Positions 1-5,284 of a DNA stretch of 6,704 nucleotides are shown here, piece by piece (positions within the stretch are counted from its first letter, which is position 1; each line of letters opens with the position of its first letter). The translations under genes and the position numbers were made by a program. The notes under the pieces are model-generated. The model saw nothing but the letters and a program-made list of their open reading frames with translations, had not been told where the DNA came from and searched no databases. The stretch comes from JABWBD01 sp040768665 (GTDB lineage Bacteria; Planctomycetota; Planctomycetia; Pirellulales; Thermoguttaceae): positions 1 to 6,704 of the forward strand of contig JAXGMN010000124.1 of NCBI GenBank assembly GCA_040768665.1, given 5' to 3'.

Positions 1-255
1 TTTGGTATAACCGGTGCGGTACCGATATCGGCGCGGCTTGCCGCGGCGGTTCTGCGTATTCACCCGCACCACGGTCACATCGAACAATTCCTCAACGGCG
101 CGGCGGATCTCGTCTTTGGAAGCCAGCGGATTCACCTCGAAGGCATACGCATTGTTGCGTTCGGCCTTATTGAAGCCTTTCTCGGTGACCAGGGGCCGAA
201 GCACGATCTGGTGCGGCGCGAGTTCCAGTTTTGTCTTGGTAATGTCGCGGGCCAT
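1..255 (-). CDS. rplW: 50S ribosomal protein L23, partial (C-terminus beyond the left edge)
   Basis: L23 binds domain III of 23S rRNA at the mouth of the exit tunnel and is a docking site for trigger factor and SRP. The start codon is the ATG complementary to 253-255. The frame stays open for 85 codons to base 1, and bacterial L23 is about 95-105 residues, so only a short C-terminal piece is missing. Visible family signatures are IVLRPLVTEKG (residues 17-27), the NAYAFEVNPLASK segment (35-47), EIRRAVEELFDV (49-60) and the basic extension NRRGKPRRYRYRTG (69-82), which is the rRNA-binding loop. It follows rplD after a 16-base gap containing a GAGGGG Shine-Dalgarno about nine bases before the ATG, so it is co-translated within the S10 operon. 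It is identified by sequence memory and by its position next to L4. Confidence 0.96.
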   Translation of the reverse strand, partial: MARDITKTKLELAPHQIVLRPLVTEKGFNKAERNNAYAFEVNPLASKDEIRRAVEELFDVTVVRVNTQNRRGKPRRYRYRTGYTK

Positions 256-271
256 GACCCGTATCCCCTCT

Positions 272-916
272 CTAGGATGCTTGCTTCGTCCCGGCAGCCT
301 TGTCGCGGAAAGCGTCGAGCGCGGCCTTGGTCATCAGTACGCGGCGAGGTGACAAAAGGGCAAGAGCGTTCAAGTCGGAAACCGGCAGCACGGAAACGTC
401 CGCGATGTTCCGGATGCTCTTGTACACGTTGACGTCGTACCCGGCCACAGCCACAAGAAGACGCGAGCCGTCGATCTTCAGGGCCTTGAGGATCGTCGCC
501 ATCTCCTTGGTCTTGGGCTGGTCGAAGGCGAGGTCGTCGATCAGCGTGATCTCGTTGTCGGCGATCCGCGACGCCAAAGCCATTCGCGTGGCCAAGCGAA
601 CCGCCTTTTTCGGCATTCGGTACGACCAGTCCTGGGGGCGTTTGGCGTGGATATGGCCTCCGCCGCGCCGAATACCGCTCCGCCGGGAACCGGCCCGCGC
701 GTTTCCGGTGCCTTTCTGCCGGTACATCTTCTTGGTCGTTCCGGTCACTTCAGACCGATTCTTGGTCTTGGCCGTGCCCTGACGGAGATTGGCCTGGTAC
801 ATCACGACGACGTCGTGCAGCAACTGTTTGCTGATCCGGGGAGCGAGTTCGGCGGGATCGATCTCGTAGGTGCCGACCTCAGCGCCCGTTCGGTCGTAAA
901 GTGGCAGACTTACCAT
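272..916 (-). CDS. rplD: 50S ribosomal protein L4
   Basis: L4 is a 214-residue primary 23S rRNA-binding protein whose long internal loop lines the peptide exit tunnel; in some bacteria it also represses the S10 operon. The N-terminal strand is LPLYDRTGAEVG (residues 4-15). The extended tunnel loop covers roughly residues 45-100, with the conserved KGTGNARAGSRRS (68-80) and the RGGGHIHAKRP block (84-94). The C-terminal globular domain ends with LLSPRRVLMTKAALDAF. The length is normal for the family. The ATG at 914-916 matches the usual L4 N-terminus. However, no convincing Shine-Dalgarno lies before it: the preceding bases on the coding strand read CTGGTCATCAAGTC. The 87-base gap from rplC is also long for this operon, and it holds a GCCGC/GCGGC inverted repeat at 961-980. 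Confidence 0.98.
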   Translation of the reverse strand: MVSLPLYDRTGAEVGTYEIDPAELAPRISKQLLHDVVVMYQANLRQGTAKTKNRSEVTGTTKKMYRQKGTGNARAGSRRSGIRRGGGHIHAKRPQDWSYRMPKKAVRLATRMALASRIADNEITLIDDLAFDQPKTKEMATILKALKIDGSRLLVAVAGYDVNVYKSIRNIADVSVLPVSDLNALALLSPRRVLMTKAALDAFRDKAAGTKQAS

Positions 917-1003
917 GACTTGATGACCAGTACGTTTGTGTTCCTGACTTGGACTGCAAAGCCGCGTCGCGGACAGCGGCGTTGGGAGTTCTCTCGAAGT
1001 GAG

Positions 1004-1717
1004 CTATTCCTGGTTCTGCGGTACGGGGACGGGGAGCTTATTAGTAGGTTGAACGACGACGTATCCGCCGTTCGGCCCGGGAATAGCGCCGCGGACGAGG
1101 AGAAGGTTGTTCTCGGCATCGATCCGCACGACCTTGAGATTCCGGACAGTGCAGCGCGCAGCACCGTAGTGCCCTGCCATCCGTTTCCCCTTGGGAACGC
1201 GGCTCGGGTACGCGCTGCTGCCGATGCTGCCCACGTGGCGATGCACCTTTTTCACACCGTGGGACGCCCGCTGGCCGCGATAATTGTGACGTTTCATGGC
1301 GCCGGCGGTCCCTCGGCCCTTGCTGGTGCCGATGACGTCGACCGCTGGGACCCCCTCGAGCGAATCGACGCCGATCTGCTGACCCACCTCGACGCCTTCG
1401 GGAGACACGCGAAACTCGCGAACCAAGCGCTTCGGCTCGCAGTCGGGCTTGGGCAGGGCGGAGATGCCGGCAGAAGTTCGACTTCGCTGGCGTTTACTGT
1501 CGAGATTGGCGACGTGGCCGCGTTCACTGCGGCGGGCAAGACGACGCGGCTTATCCAGAAAGCCCATTTGCACAGCCTCGTACCCGTCGCGCTCGTTGGT
1601 TCTCACCTGAAGCACGTGGCACGGACCCGCTTGGATTACGGTGACCGGGATGACCGTACCGGCGGGGTCGTAGACTTGCGTCATCCCGACCTTTCGGCCG
1701 AGTATTCCAATTGCCAT
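1004..1717 (-). CDS. rplC: 50S ribosomal protein L3
   Basis: L3 is an early assembly protein of the large subunit whose central loop reaches toward the peptidyl transferase centre. The 237-residue product begins MAIGILGRKVGMTQVYD, the classic L3 N-terminus. It carries the signature GAMKRHNYRGQRASHG (residues 139-154) and continues with HVGSIGSSAYPSRVPKGKRMAGHYG (written here only to mark residues 161-185) and NLLLVRGAIPGPNGG (204-218). Gln149 lies where E. coli L3 has the glutamine methylated by PrmB; whether it is modified here is unknown. A Pro/Val-rich tail ends the protein. It is somewhat longer than the E. coli protein (209 residues), with extra basic sequence at about 56-90. An AAAGG element lies eight bases before the ATG. 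It sits third from the operon end seen here, between rpsJ and rplD. Confidence 0.98.
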   Translation of the reverse strand: MAIGILGRKVGMTQVYDPAGTVIPVTVIQAGPCHVLQVRTNERDGYEAVQMGFLDKPRRLARRSERGHVANLDSKRQRSRTSAGISALPKPDCEPKRLVREFRVSPEGVEVGQQIGVDSLEGVPAVDVIGTSKGRGTAGAMKRHNYRGQRASHGVKKVHRHVGSIGSSAYPSRVPKGKRMAGHYGAARCTVRNLKVVRIDAENNLLLVRGAIPGPNGGYVVVQPTNKLPVPVPQNQE

Positions 1718-1754
1718 CGTTCTTGCCTTTGCTCTACGTCGCCCGCGGGAACGT

Positions 1755-1769
1755 CCGGCCCAGGGCCGG
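1755..1769. repeat. GC-rich hairpin in the rpsJ-rplC spacer
   Basis: CCGGCCC and GGGCCGG flank a single A, making a perfect 7-bp inverted repeat. A second small palindrome, GGGTTTACCC at 1768-1777, overlaps its edge, so the two could form alternative hairpins in the mRNA. No T-run follows on the minus strand, so it is not a standard terminator. The role is unknown; an mRNA processing or stability element within the operon is possible. Confidence 0.5.
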
Positions 1770-1791
1770 GTTTACCCGCGCGGCCTCCGTC

Positions 1792-1826
1792 GCATAATCG
1801 TTCCTAAACCGACAACGGGATTATGC
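1792..1826. repeat. Inverted repeat just after the rpsJ stop codon
   Basis: GCATAATC at 1792-1799 is the exact reverse complement of GATTATGC at 1819-1826. Pairing can continue inside with GTT (1800-1802) to AAC (1814-1816) if two Gs bulge out. It starts 14 bases past the rpsJ stop on the minus strand. Its AT-rich arms stand out from the GC-rich surroundings. There is no downstream U-tract, so full termination is unlikely and would also cut off the rest of the operon. It may be an RNA-stability or protein-binding hairpin. Confidence 0.55.
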
Positions 1827-1840
1827 CGCCAATGGCGGGC

Positions 1841-2170
1841 CTAGTGCCGTGCCGACGCCTTAATCTTAATGTCCACTCCAGCCGGCAAACTCAGCTTATT
1901 GAGCGCCTCGATTGTCTTGGCGGTCGCCTGCATAATGTCGATCAGTCTTTTGTGAGTCCGGATCTCGAACTGCTGGCGAGCCTTCTTGTCCACGTGGGGG
2001 CTAGAGAGTACGGTATACCTCTCAATTCGGGTGGGAAGCGGGATCGGGCCGTGGACGATCGAGCCGGTACGCTTCGCCGTATCCACGATTTCCGACGCAC
2101 TCTGGTCGAGCACGGCGTGATCGTATGCCTCCATTCGGATGCGGATGATTTCGTTCGTCTGACCAGCCAC
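1841..2170 (-). CDS. rpsJ: 30S ribosomal protein S10 (GTG start)
   Basis: S10 is a small-subunit head protein that also acts as the transcription antitermination factor NusE with NusB. The 109-residue product shows the full family pattern: IRIRMEAYDHAVLDQSA (residues 9-25), the strand and loop GPIPLPTRIERYTVLSSPHVDKKA (41-64), QFEIRTHKRLIDI (67-79) and the C-terminal strand GVDIKIKA. The start is a GTG at 2168-2170, chosen because GGGAG lies seven bases upstream and because the N-terminus then fits family length. It is the first gene of the operon seen here: a strong promoter lies about 70 bases upstream, and the next gene upstream is divergent. Therefore the str-operon genes (tuf, fusA), which often precede rpsJ in other bacteria, are not adjacent. 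Confidence 0.98.
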   Translation of the reverse strand: MAGQTNEIIRIRMEAYDHAVLDQSASEIVDTAKRTGSIVHGPIPLPTRIERYTVLSSPHVDKKARQQFEIRTHKRLIDIMQATAKTIEALNKLSLPAGVDIKIKASARH

Positions 2171-2177
2171 GGATTGT

Positions 2178-2182
2178 CTCCC
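2178..2182 (-). promoter_or_regulatory. Ribosome binding site fixing the rpsJ GTG start
   Basis: On the minus strand GGGAG is followed by seven bases and then GTG. A small stem, GGGT-GTA-ACCC on the coding strand (2183-2193), lies directly upstream of it. The good spacing is the main reason to accept GTG over the internal ATG at codon 13. Confidence 0.75.
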
Positions 2183-2247
2183 GGGTTACACCCAGCCCAA
2201 CTTGCCAAAGATACTCTTTTCTCGCCGCAACAGGCGGGAAACCTCAG

Positions 2248-2276
2248 ATCGTAACGTGTGCTCAAAACAATGTCAA
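2248..2276 (-). promoter_or_regulatory. Sigma70-like promoter of the S10 operon
   Basis: On the minus strand a perfect TTGACA (-35, complement of 2271-2276) is followed by exactly 17 bases and then TACGAT (-10, complement of 2248-2253, four of six consensus bases including the key A2 and T6). Transcription would start near 2241, giving a leader of about 70 bases before the rpsJ GTG. That is shorter than the E. coli S10 leader used for L4 feedback, so that mechanism is not evident here. Confidence 0.75.
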
Positions 2277-2317
2277 CCGGGCTGGAAGCAAATCGTGGCA
2301 GGCCGGACGCCCGGAAG

Positions 2318-2355
2318 TAGGTCCCGCTTGCCGAGTGCTCGGCAACCGGGACCTA
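2318..2355. repeat. 38-bp near-perfect palindrome between the divergent promoters
   Basis: The left arm is TAGGTCCCG (2318-2326), C, TTGCCGAG (2328-2335). The centre is TG. The right arm is CTCGGCAA (2338-2345), C, CGGGACCTA (2347-2355). All 17 arm positions pair except the symmetric C/C at 2327/2346. It lies 41 bases from the S10-operon -35 and 10 bases from the yajC -35. Another GTCCC half-site occurs at 2368-2372, overlapping the yajC -35. No U-tract follows on either strand, so an operator or a structured-RNA origin is more likely than a terminator. The binding protein, if any, cannot be named. Confidence 0.85.
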
Positions 2356-2365
2356 TCTGGTGCCC

Positions 2366-2394
2366 TTGTCCCTTATTCCTCAAGATTTTATGAT
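2366..2394 (+). promoter_or_regulatory. Sigma70-like promoter for yajC-secDF
   Basis: TTGTCC (2366-2371, four of six) is followed by 17 bases and TATGAT (2389-2394, five of six). The start of transcription would be near 2401, about 130 bases before yajC. The AT-rich patch around the -10 is unusual for this GC-rich sequence, which supports the call. The -35 overlaps a GTCCC that repeats the half-site of the neighbouring palindrome. Confidence 0.6.
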
Positions 2395-2471
2395 ATCGGG
2401 CTATTGCGGCTTGGAACCATGGCTGGCATGCGGAGCATGGCCGGGCCTTACCGCTTCTGCTGACCCACGGT

Positions 2472-2491
2472 TGCCGGCACGGCTGCCGGCA
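2472..2491 (+). promoter_or_regulatory. Hairpin in the yajC mRNA leader
   Basis: TGCCGGCA occurs twice (2472-2479 and 2484-2491), separated by CGGC. Because the octamer is its own reverse complement, the two copies can form an 8-bp stem with a 4-base loop in the RNA. It ends 24 bases before the Shine-Dalgarno of yajC, with no U-tract. It could affect mRNA stability or translation; function is not shown. Confidence 0.45.
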
Positions 2492-2515
2492 GCTTCCGTT
2501 GCTGTTTGAGCGAAC

Positions 2516-2523
2516 GGGAGGAG
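2516..2523 (+). promoter_or_regulatory. Ribosome binding site for yajC GTG start
   Basis: GGGAGGAG ends seven bases before the GTG at 2531. It is one of the strongest Shine-Dalgarno matches in the window and supports the GTG as the initiation codon. Confidence 0.8.
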
Positions 2524-2530
2524 AGTCGTC

Positions 2531-2890
2531 GTGAACTTTGCTCTGACCGAGGCGGTGCCGCTTTTCGCGCAGGACGGCGGGGGAGCGTTTGGCGGCATCT
2601 GGGGCATTTTGACCCTGTGGCTGCCGATTATTTTCATTTTCTGGTTCCTCCTGATCCGCCCCCAGCGGCAGGAGCATGCGAAACGGCAGCGGATGCTCGA
2701 GGCGGTGAAGAAGAATGACCGCGTCATCACAGCGGGCGGCATTTACGGTGTTGTCACCAATGTCCACCGCGAGGCGGACGAGGTGACGATCAAGGTGGAT
2801 GAAGCCACAAATACGAAACTGCGGGTAACGCTGGGCTCGATCGCCCGCGTACTGGGCGACGACACGGTGGAATCGTCGCCTTCCAAGTAA
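2531..2890 (+). CDS. yajC: Preprotein translocase subunit YajC (GTG start)
   Basis: YajC is a small single-span inner-membrane protein that copurifies with SecD and SecF and associates with the SecYEG channel. The 119-residue product has a short N-terminal stretch, one membrane helix at about residues 24-42 (GILTLWLPIIFIFWFLLI), and then the family hallmark RPQRQEHAKRQRMLEAVKKNDRV (marking residues 43-65). The C-terminal cytoplasmic domain contains TAGGIYGVVTNV (67-78). Length and layout are typical. The GTG start is backed by GGGAGGAG seven bases upstream. It lies 18 bases before secD in the same direction, which is the usual yajC-secD-secF operon order. Expression probably comes from the promoter at 2366-2394. 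Confidence 0.95.
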   Translation: MNFALTEAVPLFAQDGGGAFGGIWGILTLWLPIIFIFWFLLIRPQRQEHAKRQRMLEAVKKNDRVITAGGIYGVVTNVHREADEVTIKVDEATNTKLRVTLGSIARVLGDDTVESSPSK

Positions 2891-2908
2891 GATCAGGAAC
2901 CTGAACCT

Positions 2909-5149
2909 ATGCCCTGGTACGCCAATCTGCTGATCGTCCTGGCTGTTCTGATCGTCCCGGTAGTTTTGGGCACCTGGCTGGCTCGGCGGTGGCGGATGCC
3001 CGACTACGCCACCCGGATCAGCGTGGTGCTGTTCTGCTTGCTTGCCGGGATCGCGATTACCATCACCGGCTGGCCTCCGAAACTGGGCATCGATCTGCGG
3101 GGCGGGGTGATCCTGGTATACGAGATCGACGAGGACGTCGAATTGGGCGGGCCGGCGGAAGAGCAAGCCGAGGCGGGCGTCGCGGACGGCGAAGTCGATA
3201 TGGAGAAGCTGATCGCCGCCGTGGCTCGCCGTGTGAATCCGGGCGGCGTCAAAGAGGTGACGATTCGCGAGTACGGCCCCAACCAGATCGAGATCATTAT
3301 CCCGGAGGCCGACGAAGCCGAAGTCGAGCGGATGAAGCGGATCATCAGCAGCGTCGGCACGCTCGAATTCCGCATCCTCGCGAACGAGCGGGACCACAAG
3401 GCCTTGATTGAACGCGCCAGGGCGGAAGACGCCCAGAAGATCCTCAGCGAGGACGGCAAGCTCCTCGCGTGGTGGGTTCCCGTCACCAAGGGAGAAGAGC
3501 GGAGCTTCGCCGGGTACAACGAGATTGCCACGCGGACCCGCGAGCGCCGAGGAGAAGAGTTTCTCGAAATCCTGGTCGTGAAAGATGATTTCGACGTTAC
3601 CGGCGGTTATCTGACCCGGGCGGTGCCCGACGTCGACCAGCGCGGCCGGCCCAACGTGCGTTTCTTCTTCAATGCCGCGGGGGGGCGGCTGTTCAGCGGA
3701 CTGACAGGCAACAATCTTCCGGACGAGGTGCAGGATTTCACGCGAAAGCTGGGAATCATTCTCGACGGATATCTTTATTCGGCGCCGTCCATTCAGAGCA
3801 CGATCTCGCAACAGGGAGAGATCACCGGCGATTTCTCGAAGCAGGAAGTGCAGGACCTGGTCGACGTGCTCAACGCGGGAAGTCTGCCGGCAGCGCTGAC
3901 GAAGGAGCCGATCAGCCAGTTGGCCACCGGGCCGACGCTCGGCCGGGACACCATCCGCCGCGGCTCCTTTTCGATGGTCCTTTCGCTGGTCCTGGTGCTG
4001 ATCTTCATGGTGTTCTACTACCGTTTCGCCGGGCTGGTGGCCTGCGGTGCGCTGTTGATGAACATCGTTCTGATCCTCGCGATCATGATCACGATCAAGG
4101 CCGCTTTTACCCTTCCCGGTCTGGCCGGGCTCGTCCTTACCGTCGGCATGGCGGTCGACGCGAACGTGCTCATCTATGAGCGCATCCGGGAGGAGCTCGA
4201 CCGCCAGGCGACGCTCCGCATGGCGATCCGCAACGGATTCGGCAAAGCGATGAGCGCCATCGTCGACGCGAACATCACGACGTTGATCACGGCCACAATT
4301 CTGTACATCGTGGGCACGGACCAGGTCAAAGGCTTCGCCGTCACGCTGTGGCTCGGAGTGGTTTTGAGCATGTTTACGGCGATCTACTGCGCCCGGACGG
4401 TGTTTGACATCGCCGAACGCCGCAGGTGGATCACCAAGCTGAGCATGATGCGCCTTTTGAGCCGGCCCAACCTCGATTTTCTCCGCCACTGGCGGATCGC
4501 GGCGGTGGCGTCGATCGCCGTGATCGCCGCCGGGATCGCAGGCGTATTTGCGCGAGGCCAGGGCCTTTTGGATATCGACTTCACCGGCGGGGTGTCGGTG
4601 GAGATCGTGTTCGACGAACCGCAGCCGGTGGCCGAGATCCGCTCCTCGCTCGCGGGACTTCAGGATCTCGTCGTATCCGACGTGCAGGTCGCCGGCGAGG
4701 CGCCGGGCCAGCGGTTCATCGTGAATACGTCGAGCCCGCCGGGCCGGGATGCCGAAGAGTACCTCGAGGAGGTCAAGGCGTATGTCCGGAAGGTGTTTGG
4801 CGACAAGCTGTCGGCCAACCGAATGACCATCGGCGAGATGGAAAAGATCGTGCCGGGACAGGCGGAACCCGCCGCACCAGCGCCGGCGAGCGAACCGAAT
4901 TCGGTGCGCCCGAAAGAGGAGAAGCAGAGCCGCGTTTTCCGGGGCGGTCTGCCCGGAGTGGTTTCGGGGCTGCTGTCGTCGGCCGTGCTCGCCCGGGCCG
5001 AAGCCGATGCGGAAGCAGTGCCGGAACCGGCCCCGAAGACCCCCGCAAAGCCGCAGCCCAAACAGGAGAAGGCTGAACCCAAGCAGGAAAACCGAACCCG
5101 CGAAGAAAAACGGAGTCCATGCCCGAGAAGGCCGAGCCCGCAGTGGTGA
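2909..5149 (+). CDS. secD: SecD fused to the N-terminal part of SecF (ORF ends in a repeat linker)
   Basis: SecD works with SecF to pull preproteins out on the periplasmic side of SecYEG using the proton gradient. Residues 1-510 are SecD. There are two membrane helices at about 5-24 and 36-54, where E. coli SecD has one before its large domain. These are followed by LGIDLRGG (59-66), the periplasmic P1 domain up to about 340, GPTLGRDTIRRG (341-352), and helices between 354 and 500 including GMAVDANVLIYERIREE (413-429), whose Asp417 matches the proton-path aspartate. SecF begins near 520: helix 528-547, then LDIDFTGG (554-561) and part of its periplasmic domain. From about 650 the chain is Pro/Ala/Glu/Lys-rich and hits a TGA at 5147-5149, inside a tandem repeat where the frame is disturbed. 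The rest of SecF resumes in the same frame from 5222. If the frame were restored the fusion would be about 1,100 residues. The ATG has AGGAA nine bases upstream. Confidence 0.92.
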   Translation: MPWYANLLIVLAVLIVPVVLGTWLARRWRMPDYATRISVVLFCLLAGIAITITGWPPKLGIDLRGGVILVYEIDEDVELGGPAEEQAEAGVADGEVDMEKLIAAVARRVNPGGVKEVTIREYGPNQIEIIIPEADEAEVERMKRIISSVGTLEFRILANERDHKALIERARAEDAQKILSEDGKLLAWWVPVTKGEERSFAGYNEIATRTRERRGEEFLEILVVKDDFDVTGGYLTRAVPDVDQRGRPNVRFFFNAAGGRLFSGLTGNNLPDEVQDFTRKLGIILDGYLYSAPSIQSTISQQGEITGDFSKQEVQDLVDVLNAGSLPAALTKEPISQLATGPTLGRDTIRRGSFSMVLSLVLVLIFMVFYYRFAGLVACGALLMNIVLILAIMITIKAAFTLPGLAGLVLTVGMAVDANVLIYERIREELDRQATLRMAIRNGFGKAMSAIVDANITTLITATILYIVGTDQVKGFAVTLWLGVVLSMFTAIYCARTVFDIAERRRWITKLSMMRLLSRPNLDFLRHWRIAAVASIAVIAAGIAGVFARGQGLLDIDFTGGVSVEIVFDEPQPVAEIRSSLAGLQDLVVSDVQVAGEAPGQRFIVNTSSPPGRDAEEYLEEVKAYVRKVFGDKLSANRMTIGEMEKIVPGQAEPAAPAPASEPNSVRPKEEKQSRVFRGGLPGVVSGLLSSAVLARAEADAEAVPEPAPKTPAKPQPKQEKAEPKQENRTREEKRSPCPRRPSPQW

Positions 5150-5284
5150 AAACAGAGCCCGCGGAAGCGAAGGCCGAACCCAAGCAGGAAAACCGAACCC
5201 GCCCAGGAAAAGACGGAATCCATGCCGGAGAAGGCCGAGCCTGCAGTGGTGAAAACAGAGCCCGCGGAAGCGAAGGCCGAACCC
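5069..5284 (+). repeat. Tandem repeat coding a Lys/Glu/Pro/Ala linker inside SecF, frame-disturbed
   Basis: Copy A is 5069-5169 (101 bp), copy B is 5170-5272 (103 bp), and the first 12 bases of a third copy follow at 5273-5284. The segments 5075-5101 and 5176-5202 are identical, as are 5140-5169 and 5243-5272. Outside an A-rich patch at about 5102-5113 only three substitutions separate the copies (5074, 5124 and 5139 against B). The intended peptide contains KAEPKQE, KTEP, MPEKAEP and AVVKTEP and would need 105 bp per unit. It is read in the secD frame to about 5089, the next frame at 5088-5108, the third frame at about 5110-5190, and the secD frame again from 5189. Because 101 + 103 = 204, the flanking SecF sequences stay in register. 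Confidence 0.9.

Larger units (their letters stand above)
2171..2530. other. Divergent control region between rpsJ and yajC
   Basis: This 360-base gap holds no convincing gene. From left to right it contains the rpsJ ribosome binding site and a roughly 70-base leader, the minus-strand promoter, the 38-bp palindrome, the plus-strand promoter, and a roughly 130-base yajC leader with a hairpin and a possible 14-codon ORF (2419-2463). The two -35 boxes face away from each other about 90 bases apart, with the palindrome between them. Confidence 0.85.

Noticed and set aside
647..1807. A 386-codon plus-strand frame across the ribosomal genes.
   Set aside because: It lies antisense to rplD and rplC, has no recognisable domain, and crosses their spacer; a GC-rich shadow frame.
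2318..2355. The intergenic palindrome as a bidirectional intrinsic terminator.
   Set aside because: Neither side has a T-run, and no convergent transcripts need ending there; both flanking genes point away from it.
5088..5110. Programmed ribosomal frameshifting at the A-runs.
   Set aside because: The runs are only four or five As. Three separate same-direction shifts would be needed in one linker, and no stimulatory structure stands out. It is kept only as a remote alternative in the findings.
5147..5149. TGA read as an amino acid (selenocysteine or an altered code) to keep secDF open.
   Set aside because: secF itself ends in TGA at 6221-6223, so TGA is a normal stop. The sequence around 5147 in that frame is the out-of-frame version of the repeat, so a frame change explains it better. 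No selenocysteine-type element was recognised.
5069..5284. The repeats as a CRISPR-like or mobile element.
   Set aside because: Copies are directly adjacent without unique spacers and encode a coherent linker peptide; no flanking cas or transposase genes are present.
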